Shown here one piece after another: positions 10,001 through 17,466 of a stretch of DNA of 64,000 nt (the stretch's first letter is position 1; every line of letters starts with the position of its first letter). Both the position numbers and the translations under genes were made by a program. Origin of the DNA: TMED88 sp964515335 (GTDB lineage: Bacteria; Myxococcota_A; UBA9160; UBA4427); assembly GCA_964515335.1 (NCBI GenBank), contig CAZETS010000009.1:30308-94307 (forward strand), in the 5' to 3' direction. Under the pieces are notes generated by a model. The model had not been told where the DNA came from. It worked only from the letters and a program-made list of their open reading frames with translations, and did not search any database.

Positions 10001-11547
10001 ATGCCCTGCACGCGATCGCGGTGCAGGTAGGCGGCGCGGCGACCGCGGCCGGTCGTGATGCCCTCGGCCAGCATCTCGACCACCGCGTCGAAGTCGTCGC
10101 GGGAGAGGTCCGCGTAGGGGGCCGCGCCGCGCATCAGCTCGAAGAGCGCAGCCTCGCGCCAATCGTCGGCCGCGCAGGCGGCGACGATCTGCTGCGCGAG
10201 GATGTCGAGCGGGGCGACCGGCGGATGCAGCGCGTCGAGGCGACCCGCGCGCACCCCGCGCAAGAGCGCCAGGCACTCGACCAGCTCGTCCCGGCTGGTC
10301 GGATACAGCCGCCCCTTCGGCGTGCCGCCGCGCGAGTGACCCGAGCGCCCGACCCGCTGCAGGAACGTCGACAGCCCCCGCGGCGAACCGATCTGGCAAA
10401 CCAGCTCGACCGGCCCGATGTCGATGCCGAGCTCGAGCGAGGCCGTGGCCACCAGGGCGCGCAGCTCGCCGGCCCGCAACCTGGCCTCGACACGCAGGCG
10501 GCGGTCCTTCGAGAGGCTGCCGTGGTGGGAGGCCACCTCCCCTTCGCCGAGTCGCTCGGCCAGCTCGTGAGCGAGCCTCTCGGCGAGGCGGCGCGTGTTG
10601 ACGAAGACGAGCGTCGTGCGGTGCTGCTCGACGTGCCCGGCGATGCGGTCGAGCACGTCGCTCATCTGCTCGGCCGAGGCGACGGCCTCGAGATCCTCGT
10701 CGGGCAGCTCGATGGCCAGGTCGAGGGCACGCCGATGCCCCCGGTCGACGATGCGACAGCGCGGGCGCCCGTCGGGCTCGCTGCGTGCGTGGCCGGCGCC
10801 CACCAGCAGCCTCGCCACCGTCTCGATCGGCCGCTGGGTGGCCGAGAGCCCGATCCGCGCCGGACGCCGATCGCACAGGCGATCGAGCCGCTCGAGGGTC
10901 AGCGCCAGGTGCGAGCCGCGCTTGTCGCGGGCCACCGCGTGGATCTCGTCGACGATCACCGTGCGCACGCCGCGCAGCATCTCGCGGCTGCGTTCGGCGG
11001 TGACCAGCAGGAAGAGCGACTCGGGGGTGGTCACCAGGATCTGCGGCGGCCGCTTGACCATCGCGGCGCGCTGCGACGAAGGCGTGTCGCCGCTGCGCAG
11101 GGCGACGCGCAGATCGGGCACGGCGTGTCCCTCGGCCTTCGCCCGGGCCGCGATCTCCTGCAGGGGCTCCTGCAGGTTCTTCTCGATGTCGGCCGCCAGC
11201 GCCTTGAGGGGCGAGACGTAGACGACCTCGACGCCGCGGGCTTCGCCGGGCCCGGCATCGTCGGCGCCCGGGTCGGCCCCGTCGCTCGCGAAGAGCGGCA
11301 TGCCGGGGTCGTTGGCGGTCCCGCCGCGCGCGCGCGCCGCCGCCTCGCGATAGAAGCGGTCGATGCAGACCAGGAAGGCGGAGAGCGTCTTGCCCGATCC
11401 GGTCGGGGCCGCGATCAGCGTGTCCTCGCCCGCGGCGATCAGCGGCCAGCCGGCGGCCTGGGGCTCGGTGGGGCCTTCCGGGAAGCGCTCCCGGAACCAG
11501 CCGTCCACGGCGGGATGGAAGTCGTAGCCCCTCGCTTCGTCGCCCAC
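7093..11547 (-). CDS. lhr: Lhr, long ATP-dependent DNA helicase-related protein
   Basis: Superfamily 2 helicase of 1484 residues, close to the length of long-form Lhr (about 1500). The core is complete: motif I APTGSGKT around residues 47-54, an acidic insert at about 70-105, motif Ia SPLKAL, motif II DEIH at 200-203, motif III SAT near 235, then motif IV-VI segments (VFVNTRR, SLELGIDIG, QRVGRSGH). The long C-terminal half follows the Lhr-specific winged-helix and beta-barrel region ending GILFPGRRVPALRANVVTYRDG. Lhr translocates 3'-5' on DNA and is linked to DNA repair. Start GTG at 11547 with AGGAGG just upstream. The long open frames on the opposite strand are GC-driven shadows. Confidence 0.95.
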   Translation of the reverse strand: MGDEARGYDFHPAVDGWFRERFPEGPTEPQAAGWPLIAAGEDTLIAAPTGSGKTLSAFLVCIDRFYREAAARARGGTANDPGMPLFASDGADPGADDAGPGEARGVEVVYVSPLKALAADIEKNLQEPLQEIAARAKAEGHAVPDLRVALRSGDTPSSQRAAMVKRPPQILVTTPESLFLLVTAERSREMLRGVRTVIVDEIHAVARDKRGSHLALTLERLDRLCDRRPARIGLSATQRPIETVARLLVGAGHARSEPDGRPRCRIVDRGHRRALDLAIELPDEDLEAVASAEQMSDVLDRIAGHVEQHRTTLVFVNTRRLAERLAHELAERLGEGEVASHHGSLSKDRRLRVEARLRAGELRALVATASLELGIDIGPVELVCQIGSPRGLSTFLQRVGRSGHSRGGTPKGRLYPTSRDELVECLALLRGVRAGRLDALHPPVAPLDILAQQIVAACAADDWREAALFELMRGAAPYADLSRDDFDAVVEMLAEGITTGRGRRAAYLHRDRVQGMLRGRRGARLAALTSGGAIPEVADYRVLADPDDTFVGTVFEDFAIESMPGDIFLLGSTSWRIRRVESGVVRVVDAQGAPPSIPFWVGEAPARSDELSGEVSTLREDISVRLGDAGHDGARQWLVDDLGVDRVVADQAVRYLGAGLAALGVLPTCDTIVFERFFDESGGMQLVVHSPLGGRINRALCLALRKKFCKSFNFELQAAANDDAMVLSLGPHHSFALDAVPRFLASATVAETLEQASLASPMFTARWRWNLNRSLAVLRWKSGRRNPPPIQRMEADDLMAAVFPNQAACQENVSYPIDIPDHPLVRQTMHDCLTEGMDVEGLTELVRGFESGGVRTHFVDATEPSPLGHEILNGRPYTFLDDAPLEERRTRAVALPRGLPVEARELGRLDPAAIDRVREEVRPDPRDLEELHDALLGLVAAPPLTEHRARFDELVSVGRAARLFVDGRELWCAIERRRALEGVHPTARFEPDAPLPTVIRELPVTEREATLVALVRGHLEVSGPVGVRELAERLVVTPADVEIALCALEAEGFALRGDFDPRSAATSSGVVEQHGRPLEQWCARRLLTRIHAYTRDRLRREIEPVTAQDLMRFLLRWQHVAPGSQCEGRGGVARVVEQLQGFEIAAGAWEESVLPARLERHSPRALDALCLSGEVVWGRLAPRVESTGGGGGDEARRRRARSRSTPSRATPIALALRADLPWLLQAHRGASAAPEPEAGAAADILACLRVDGALFHSDLVARLGGLPVEIEEGLWSLVSRGLVTADGFQAVRSLLGARERWARTRARERARRGLRRGLGAGPGSNAEGRWSLLRGAEPVDDPDVLAEAVAEQLLARWGVVFRDLLARESLAVPWREIVFALRRLEARGVIRGGRFVSGFSGEQFALPGAVDRLRGARRKQKSGEIVSVSAVDPLNLTGILFPGRRVPALRANVVTYRDGIPVEPGSHVADPAGSAHGGPLGHPA

Positions 11548-11671
11548 GCCCCCTCCTGCCGAGCCGCAGCAAGGTAGCAGCGGAGGATGCCCTGAGCGAA
11601 GCTCCGGCGAAACTGCGGAGAGCGCGACGTTCAGCGCGCACGCACCGCGGCACCGCTTTGGGGGATCTGCG

Positions 11672-12385
11672 TTGGAGATCGTGCTCGTGCGTCACGCCCA
11701 GCCGGACTGGGAGCCCGGCGGACGCGCGGTCGACGACCCCGGCCTCACCGAGTTCGGCCACGCGCAGGCACGCTGCGTCGCCGACGCGCTCGCCGGCGAG
11801 CACTTCGACATGGTGCTCCACAGCCCGCTGCAGCGCGTGGCCGAGACCGCCGCACCCATCCTCGAGCGACTCGGCGAAACGGGCCAAGCCGCGAGCTGGC
11901 TGCGCGAGATGACGCTGGGCTCGCTCGAGGGCAGCACGACCGAGCAGGTGCGCGCCTACTTCGAGGCGGCCCGCGCCCGCGAGCTGTCACACTGGTGGGA
12001 CGGCTACCCGGGCGGCGAGTCCTTCCGGCACTTCTACGAGCGCGTGAGCGGCGGGCTGGAGGGGCTGCTCGCCGAGCACCACCGCGTCTCGATCCACGAG
12101 GACGCCGCGCACCGGCTCTGGCGCATCCCCCACCCCGACAGGCGCCTGCTCGTGATCGCCCACGAGGGCACCAACGCGGTGCTGATCTCGCATCTGCTCG
12201 GCATCGAGCCGGTGCCCTGGGTGCACCTGCGCTTTTCGAGCAGCTGGGCGGGCATCAGCCGCCTGCATGCGATCGAGATCACAGGCGGTGCGCTGTTCGC
12301 GATGGCGAGCTTCGACCGGGTCGAGCACCTCGCCCCGCTGCGCGACGAGGCGCCGGGCTCGGGGCGCAGCGCCGCGGCGCCGTAG
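11672..12385 (+). CDS. Histidine phosphatase family protein
   Basis: Phosphoglycerate mutase-like phosphatase of 237 residues. Visible: N-terminal RHAQPDW motif with the phospho-accepting His at residue 8, LHSPLQRVAETA with a conserved arginine, the acid segment LGSLEG, and the second catalytic His in VIAHEGTNAV. Substrate unknown; soluble and cytoplasmic, with no signal peptide. Start TTG at 11672, about 5 bases after GGGGGAT, directly beginning the catalytic strand. Its last codons (SAAAP) run into a 17-bp tandem repeat, so the C-terminus may have been reshaped by repeat expansion. Divergent from lhr. Confidence 0.88.
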   Translation: MEIVLVRHAQPDWEPGGRAVDDPGLTEFGHAQARCVADALAGEHFDMVLHSPLQRVAETAAPILERLGETGQAASWLREMTLGSLEGSTTEQVRAYFEAARARELSHWWDGYPGGESFRHFYERVSGGLEGLLAEHHRVSIHEDAAHRLWRIPHPDRRLLVIAHEGTNAVLISHLLGIEPVPWVHLRFSSSWAGISRLHAIEITGGALFAMASFDRVEHLAPLRDEAPGSGRSAAAP

Positions 12386-12386
12386 C

Positions 12387-12488
12387 AGCGCCGCGGCCTG
12401 TAGAGCGCCGCGGCCCACAGAGCGCCGCGGCTTGTCGAGAGCCGCGGCTCGTAGAACGCCGCGGCTTGTCGAGCGCCGCGGCCTGTCG
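12387..12488. repeat. 17-bp tandem repeat, six units, between convergent genes
   Basis: Six adjacent 17-base units with consensus AGCGCCGCGGCYTGTMG start at 12387, 12404, 12421, 12438, 12455 and 12472 with no spacers. A degenerate copy lies before (12368-12385, inside the phosphatase gene) and a partial one after (12489). Each unit holds the palindrome GCCGCGGC. There are no spacers, so it is not a CRISPR array. Confidence 0.95.
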
Positions 12489-12504
12489 AGCGCCGCCGCG
12501 CCCC

Positions 12505-13359
12505 CTACCCCCCGGCGCGGACCGCGGCCTCGCCGGCCAGCGCCTCGAGGCGCTGCACGACCGCCTGCGGGTCGAAGAGATCGCTGCGGTAGCGGTCCAC
12601 CAGATAGCCGCGGTCATCGATCAGGTAGCTGCGCAGGGTGTGGTCCATGCCGCCGCTCGAGTCGTCCGACACGCCGATCGCGTAGCGGGTGCGGACGTCC
12701 TCGACGCGCTCGACGGGACCGGTCAGGAACGACCAGCCCCGGCGGTCGGCGCCGTGGCGATCCGCATAGGCGGCCAGCGTCCGGCCGTCGTCGGTCTCGG
12801 GGTCGATCGTCACCGAGAGCAGCCGTACGTGCTCGCGCGCGGTTTCGGAAAGCCCGCGCTGAACGCGACGCATGTTGTGGGTCTGTACCGGGCACGGACC
12901 GGGACAGCTCGTGTAGATGAAGTCGACCAGCACCACCCTGCCCGCCAGCGCGGCCAGGCTGACGGGTTCGCCCGCGGTGTCGAACAGCTCGATCGGCTCG
13001 GCGCGCTCGGCAGGGACGCGCCGCCCCGCCGAGACGATCCAACCGTCCGACTCGTCGGCCCAGCGCAGGAAGCGGGCCGAGCGGATCTCCGGGCCGACGC
13101 GTCCGCGATCGACCTCGAGTTCGACGACCTGTCCCGCCACCAGGCCCTCTCGCGCCGACGCGTCGGCGCGAAGCGTCGTGGTGCCCTCCGGCAGCAGGCC
13201 TTCGACGCCGGGCTGCGTGACCACCACCTGCTCGTAGGCGTCGTCGACGCGCTCGACGATGGCCGTCACCCGTGACCCCTCGAAGCAGGCCAGCAGGCCG
13301 AGCAGCAGCGACATCGGCACGAACGTCGCAGCCGCTCGCAGGCCTGTCAGAAGATCCAC
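12505..13359 (-). CDS. SCO1/SenC-family copper chaperone with an N-terminal copper-binding-like domain
   Basis: Thioredoxin-fold copper chaperone for cytochrome oxidase CuA assembly or periplasmic redox control, 284 residues. The SCO domain (about 140-280) has the metal-binding CPGPC motif in YTSCPGPCPVQTHNM and the third ligand His in GGMDHTLRSYLID. The region before it (about 30-100: VTAIVERVDDAYEQ, VEGLLPEGTTTLRAD, GLVAGQVVELEV) looks like the small CusF-type barrel often fused to SCO proteins. The N-terminus has a lipobox-like LLAC at residue 25. The GTG at 13359 overlaps the upstream barrel gene by 13 bases; ATG at 13314 is the alternative but leaves a short signal. Last gene of a minus-strand operon. 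Confidence 0.85.
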   Translation of the reverse strand: MDLLTGLRAAATFVPMSLLLGLLACFEGSRVTAIVERVDDAYEQVVVTQPGVEGLLPEGTTTLRADASAREGLVAGQVVELEVDRGRVGPEIRSARFLRWADESDGWIVSAGRRVPAERAEPIELFDTAGEPVSLAALAGRVVLVDFIYTSCPGPCPVQTHNMRRVQRGLSETAREHVRLLSVTIDPETDDGRTLAAYADRHGADRRGWSFLTGPVERVEDVRTRYAIGVSDDSSGGMDHTLRSYLIDDRGYLVDRYRSDLFDPQAVVQRLEALAGEAAVRAGG

Positions 13360-14399
13360 TGCCAACCCGCCGAGATCGTCACGTCGGAGGCAAGCTGCGG
13401 CCCATCGAGGTCTTCGTAGATGGGAAACAGCGCCTCGACCGAGAAGCGTTGTCCGCCGAAGATCGGCAGCAGCACGTTGACGCCGGGGCCGACCTGGAGG
13501 GTGGTGCCGCCCTGCAGCTTGTTGTCGTTGAGGGGGCTGGTCGGCATGCCGCTGACCGGGTCGGCCTTGAGGAGCGTCGGATCGGCCCCCCTCACGTTGC
13601 CCCGCCGCGTCCACGCGAAGCGCCCGGACGCACTCAGCCAGCGGCCGAACCCGCCCGCCAGCCAGGCCGACGCGTGGTAGACCGTGCCGAGCCGGTAGCC
13701 CACCGAATTGGTCGAGATGCGGTACTGCCCCTCGAACTGACCGCCCCACGACAGCGACTCGTGGACCCCGGTGTACGTGATGCCCCAGATCGCATCCCAG
13801 GAGCCCGACCCGAGCTGCATCACGTAGGGGAGCCGCTGCCCGGTGGCGTCGGTCTGCTGGATGCTGCCCGTCGGAAAGCTCACGCCGAAGTTGAACTGGG
13901 TCTTCTCCTGCCCCTTCTGCACGAAGGGAATCAGGAACATCAGCTTCGCATCGCCGATCCCCGTGGTCTCGGTGGTCCGAAAGGCGCCGCCGGCAGATTC
14001 TTCCAGTCGATTGTTCACGACCGGCAGCAAGAGCGCGAAAGTAAAGCGATCTCGCGGCGCGTACATGGCACCGAGGGTGTGGGTGTCCTGGGTCCAGGCC
14101 AGGGGCACGTCGGTGTACTTCGCGGCCACCTGCGACGGCGTCACCGGAAAATCGCCCACCAACAGGTGGCGTTTCTCGATGCGCGTGAAGCGGTAGAGGA
14201 ACGTCCAGTCGCCGCGCGCGTGGGTGTGGTCGAGCAGCACGCCCACGGGAGCGAAGTCGCTGGCCCGGTCCAGCTCGCGGTGCAGCTGGAAGCGCGAGGT
14301 GCCCGCGCCGTCCGGCTCCTCGGCGAGCGCCGGCACGGCGAGCGATCCGAGCAGTGCGGCGCAAAGGACCGCGAGCGAGCGCCTTCCCCAGTGCGTCAC
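13347..14399 (-). CDS. Outer-membrane beta-barrel protein linked to copper/SCO operons
   Basis: Secreted 350-residue protein with a Sec signal (cleavage near VPALA-EEP) and alternating hydrophobic and aromatic strands ending in WQWIF, a C-terminal aromatic residue typical of outer-membrane barrels. Segments such as DTHTLGAMYAPRDRFTF, FNFGVSFPTGS and VLLPIFGGQRFSVEALFPIY match the loosely named transporter family often found beside copper-handling genes. Homologues carry a methionine-rich N-terminal stretch; here the corresponding part is His-rich (DHTHARGDW). It overlaps the downstream SCO gene, supporting a shared role in metal traffic. The substrate is inference. Confidence 0.7.
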   Translation of the reverse strand: MTHWGRRSLAVLCAALLGSLAVPALAEEPDGAGTSRFQLHRELDRASDFAPVGVLLDHTHARGDWTFLYRFTRIEKRHLLVGDFPVTPSQVAAKYTDVPLAWTQDTHTLGAMYAPRDRFTFALLLPVVNNRLEESAGGAFRTTETTGIGDAKLMFLIPFVQKGQEKTQFNFGVSFPTGSIQQTDATGQRLPYVMQLGSGSWDAIWGITYTGVHESLSWGGQFEGQYRISTNSVGYRLGTVYHASAWLAGGFGRWLSASGRFAWTRRGNVRGADPTLLKADPVSGMPTSPLNDNKLQGGTTLQVGPGVNVLLPIFGGQRFSVEALFPIYEDLDGPQLASDVTISAGWQWIF

Positions 14400-14416
14400 G
14401 GCCGGCAGGCTAGCAG

Positions 14417-15265
14417 CTACGAGCCCGGCGCGAGCGCTCGGAGATGGTCGCCGTGCAGGCGCGCGAGGTCGCGCCGGAACGTGCGCCGGGTGGCGCGCTC
14501 GACGTCACCGGTGCGCGCGATTTCGCGGATCCAGTCACGCAGGATGCGCTCGCCGCGCAGACCGGCCAGGTAGTCGATGAACGACCACGACTGGAGGTAC
14601 GCGACCCTCGCGCCCTCGGGCCCGAAGCCCGTGAAGCTCGGCGCCGACAGCGCCCCGAGGTCGTAGAGCCGGCCTTCGCGAGCGTATCGGTGCAACGCGT
14701 TGGCGGCGGGCGCGGGCAGCTGCCGCCAGCCCTGCACGCGCCCCTCGAACCACTCGGCCACCCCCTCGTTCAGCCAGGCGGGCAGCACGTGACGCCCCGC
14801 CTCGGCGTCGAAGGCCGCGTGCACGTACTCGTGGTGGAGCACGGCGGCAAGTCGGTCGCTCACCACCGTGTCACCGCGGATGTGCACACGCCCGCCGTAG
14901 AAGCCGGCCACGGGAAAACGGAAGCTCCCGCCGAACTGCGCGTCGAAGACACCCGCGTCGTAGACCACCACGGTGATCGGCCGCTCGGGCCGGAGCCCGA
15001 GCCTCGCGTCGCCCTCGCGATAGGCCGACTCGAGGACGGCGAGCACGTTCTGTTCGAACTTGCGCGACCCGCGCAGTCCGGCCGTCTCGTCGATGTCGAC
15101 GTCCTGGTAGAGGACGAAGTGCGACGACGTGCGCTTCTCGAAGTCGCCGTCGGCTCCGCGATCGAGCGCCCCGGCGCTCGCGACCAGGAGCGCGGTCGCC
15201 ATGACGAAGCCGCCCACCGGTGCCATGCGGCGGATCCACGAGCGCGCGCGAGACGGCTGCACCAC
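14417..15265 (-). CDS. Secreted zinc metallopeptidase of the peptidase-MA-like type
   Basis: Protein of 282 residues with an N-terminal signal or anchor (about residues 15-33). The gluzincin motif HHEYVHAAFD supplies HExxH, followed 20-odd residues later by LNEGVAEWFEG, whose glutamate is the likely third zinc ligand. This spacing fits the DUF1570/peptidase MA-like group. Periplasmic or secreted; substrate unknown. Start GTG at 15265, 4 bases after the stop of the aldo/keto reductase; ATG at 15223 or 15202 would also preserve the signal. It is followed after 17 bases by the outer-membrane barrel gene, so the four genes 16286-12505 probably form one transcript. Confidence 0.82.
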   Translation of the reverse strand: MVQPSRARSWIRRMAPVGGFVMATALLVASAGALDRGADGDFEKRTSSHFVLYQDVDIDETAGLRGSRKFEQNVLAVLESAYREGDARLGLRPERPITVVVYDAGVFDAQFGGSFRFPVAGFYGGRVHIRGDTVVSDRLAAVLHHEYVHAAFDAEAGRHVLPAWLNEGVAEWFEGRVQGWRQLPAPAANALHRYAREGRLYDLGALSAPSFTGFGPEGARVAYLQSWSFIDYLAGLRGERILRDWIREIARTGDVERATRRTFRRDLARLHGDHLRALAPGS

Positions 15266-15269
15266 TGCG

Positions 15270-16286
15270 TCAGCCCATCGGGTAGCGGATCTCGCGGGAG
15301 ATCGCGTCGATGCGCTCGTGCACGTCCATCGGCAACGGGCGCCCTGCGGCGGCCAACGTGTCGTCGAGCTGGTCGGGGTGGGTGGCGCCGATGATCGTCG
15401 AGCCCACGAAGTCGTGGGCGAGCGTCCAGGCGATCGCCAGCGTCGCCACCGAGATTCCCTGCTCGGCGGCGATCTCGGCGAGGCGAGCGGTCGATCGCAG
15501 CGTGCCCTCGTTCACGAAGCGCGCCGTCATCGCCTTGCCGCGGGCCGATTCCTCGCGATAGCGGGTGAAGCGACTGCCCTCGGGCCAGGCGCCGTCGAGG
15601 TACTTGCCCGAGAGCACGCCGGCAGCGAGCGGGCTGTAGGGCAACAGGCTCACCTGCTCGCGGCGGCAGACCTCGGCGAGCTCGTCCTCGAAGCGCCGGT
15701 TCAGCATGCTGAAGTTGTTCTGGATGGTCTCGTAGCGGGCGGTGGCGGCGACGTCGCTGGCCCAGAGGGCGCGCGTCAGCCCGTAGGCGCTCTGGTTGCT
15801 GCAGCCCACGTAGCGGACCTTGCCGGACTGAACGAGGCGGTCGAGGGCCTCCATGGTCTCGTCGATCGGATACTCGGGATCGGGCCAGTGGGTCTGGTAG
15901 AGATCGATGTAGTCGGTGCCGAGCCGCCGCAGGCTGCCCTCGACGGCCCGCTCGATGTTCCAGCGGTCGAGCCCGGTGTTGCCCCAGCGCAGTGGCCCGA
16001 GAAACCAGCCGCCGCCGGCGCCGACCACCTTGGTCGCGAGGATCACCGAGTCGCGCGGGCGATTCGAGAGCCAGCGCCCGCAGATCTCCTCGCTGCGCCC
16101 CACCCACTTCTCGTCGGGCGGTACCGGATACATCTCGGCCACGTCGAGGAAGTTCACGCCGGCCTCGAAGGCCTTGTCGAGGATGGCCACGCTCGCCGCC
16201 TCGTCGGCCATGCTGCCGAACGTCATGGTCCCCATGCAGATCTCGGAGACCACCAGGCCGCTGCGCCCGAGCCGATTGCGCTTCAC
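15270..16286 (-). CDS. Aldo/keto reductase
   Basis: NADPH-dependent (beta/alpha)8-barrel oxidoreductase of 338 residues reducing aldehydes or ketones. The catalytic tetrad is visible: Asp in NFLDVAEMY, Tyr in the same segment, Lys in ILATKVVG and His in YQTHWPD. Cofactor-binding residues lie in the C-terminal SVATLAIAWTLAHDFVGSTIIGATHPDQL. It resembles the Tas/YajO-like group. The GTG start at 16286 lies inside a tandem repeat whose units each carry a GAG-rich stretch followed by GTGA, so the repeat supplies the ribosome-binding site (AGAGGAG, spacing 5). First gene of a probable four-gene minus-strand operon. Confidence 0.93.
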   Translation of the reverse strand: MKRNRLGRSGLVVSEICMGTMTFGSMADEAASVAILDKAFEAGVNFLDVAEMYPVPPDEKWVGRSEEICGRWLSNRPRDSVILATKVVGAGGGWFLGPLRWGNTGLDRWNIERAVEGSLRRLGTDYIDLYQTHWPDPEYPIDETMEALDRLVQSGKVRYVGCSNQSAYGLTRALWASDVAATARYETIQNNFSMLNRRFEDELAEVCRREQVSLLPYSPLAAGVLSGKYLDGAWPEGSRFTRYREESARGKAMTARFVNEGTLRSTARLAEIAAEQGISVATLAIAWTLAHDFVGSTIIGATHPDQLDDTLAAAGRPLPMDVHERIDAISREIRYPMG

Positions 16287-16352
16287 GCCGCTCCTCTCAC
16301 GCCACTGACTCTCACGCCGCTACTCTCACGCCACCCTCGCACGCCACCCTCG
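16283..16352. repeat. 13-15 bp imperfect tandem repeat containing the aldo/keto reductase start
   Basis: Five units beginning TCACGCC or GCACGCC start at 16283, 16297, 16312, 16326 and 16339, with lengths 14, 15, 14, 13 and 13. On the minus strand, the gene's strand, the first three units read GGCGTGAGAG or GGCGTGAAGC, giving a GTG in repeated context. Confidence 0.85.
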
Positions 16353-16498
16353 CACGCCCGGCCACAGCCAGCCCCTGCACGGCCGGCACAGCCGGCACGG
16401 CTACGAGTCGGCCGGGGTGGCCGAGCCGGAAGCATACCGGAGCGGTCGGCCGCTCCGGTCCGGGCGGCCGTCGCGGGGCCGGGGCCGGGCGAAGGGGC

Positions 16499-16858
16499 CT
16501 AGAACCAGCCGCCCGAGAAGTACTTCGCGGCGCCCTTGGCGGCTGTGATCATCATCTGCCGCATCTGATCGGCCTGGGCCTTCGCGCGGGCCAATGCGCT
16601 GCGCTGCTTGGCGTACTCGGGGCACTTGTCGGCGCGGCGGTTCTTCAGGCGATCGATGTGGTCGTTGGTCGCCTGCTCCCACAGGGTGTTGCCACGGGCC
16701 TTCGCCATGGCGAGGACGGTGTTCTCGAAGTGATCGATCTGCTTCGTCATGCGGCCGCACATCTGCCGACCGGTGTACTGCCTGGCGCCGTCCTCGGCGG
16801 CCGCCGGGATCGGCGTCCACAGGAGTGCCGCGGCCAGGCAGGCCGCCCACGATCGCAT
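16499..16858 (-). CDS. Small secreted protein of unknown function
   Basis: 119-residue protein with a clear Sec signal (MRSWAACLAAALLWTPIPAAA, cleavage before EDG; split here only to describe it) and a mature helical, basic, Met-rich domain containing two cysteines (QMCGRM, DKCPEY). It ends KYFSGGWF. No family recognised. ATG at 16858 is chosen over the upstream in-frame start because a GGGGGAAGAG ribosome-binding site sits 3-4 bases before it and the signal peptide begins there. Stands alone between the aldo/keto reductase and the thioesterase, all on the minus strand. Confidence 0.7.
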   Translation of the reverse strand: MRSWAACLAAALLWTPIPAAAEDGARQYTGRQMCGRMTKQIDHFENTVLAMAKARGNTLWEQATNDHIDRLKNRRADKCPEYAKQRSALARAKAQADQMRQMMITAAKGAAKYFSGGWF

Positions 16859-16942
16859 CGCTCTTCCCCCTCGAGTGCCGGGCATCCAAGCGGCTCATCG
16901 GCAGACCGGGGGCCGAAGTGAAGCTGACAGGCTCCTCGGGTC

Positions 16943-17464
16943 TCAGATCATCTTGAGGGTCGTGTACGCGTAGGCGAGCCGAGCCCGCTCGGCGGGCGGG
17001 GGCCCCTCGGGGCCGCCCGCTCCTCCGGACACCGGGTCCGAGGAGCCCGCCTCCCAGAAGTGCGTCTCCACCCACAGCGTCGACGCACCGCGGTGCAGGA
17101 TCCGGCTCTCGATCTCGAAGGTCGGACCGGCGATCGGAGCAAAGTAGTCGACGCGCATGTTCAGCGTGGCCAGCCAGGGATGGCCCGGCCGGGTCTCGCG
17201 GCCCGCCCAGAAAGTGTGGACTGCGACGAAGTCCACGTAGGTCGGCGTGAAACCGCCGAAGAGCTGGCCGCGCGGATTCTTGAGCTTCTCGGGCAGCTGG
17301 GCGAGCACGCGCAGCACGCCGTCGCGACTCTCGAGCACGTCCCACTCGTAGGCTTCGAGCACGTCGCCCGCCGCGTGACCGCGCCCGACGAGCTTGCCCG
17401 GCGCCGGCGCCCTCCACAGGCCCGGCTGCGCGGGCGCGTCCTCTCCCGATCCCGCTTCCGACAC
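16943..17464 (-). CDS. Hotdog-fold acyl-CoA thioesterase-like protein (PaaI type)
   Basis: 173-residue protein with a hotdog-fold pattern: LRVLAQLPEKLKNPRGQLFGGFTPTYVD contains the PxGxxFGG helix-start motif typical of PaaI-like thioesterases, followed by strands NMRVDYFAPI, FEIESRILHRG and STLWVETHFWE. Predicted to hydrolyse an acyl-CoA. A Gly/Pro-rich insert (GGAGGPEGPPP) precedes the last strand. GTG at 17464 starts 3 bases after the GMC oxidoreductase stop codon begins, with GAGG directly upstream, so the two are translationally linked. It may release the acyl product formed after oxidation of an alcohol or steroid by its neighbours, which is inference. Confidence 0.8.
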   Translation of the reverse strand: MSEAGSGEDAPAQPGLWRAPAPGKLVGRGHAAGDVLEAYEWDVLESRDGVLRVLAQLPEKLKNPRGQLFGGFTPTYVDFVAVHTFWAGRETRPGHPWLATLNMRVDYFAPIAGPTFEIESRILHRGASTLWVETHFWEAGSSDPVSGGAGGPEGPPPAERARLAYAYTTLKMI

Positions 17465-17466
17465 CC

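Noticed and set aside
7102..11577. Long plus-strand open frames of 617 and 866 codons opposite lhr
   Set aside because: High-GC antisense shadows; lhr has continuous helicase motifs on the minus strand and the plus frames have shadow-like His/Arg/Val composition.
12387..12488. CRISPR array
   Set aside because: Units are contiguous with no spacers and are only 17 bp.
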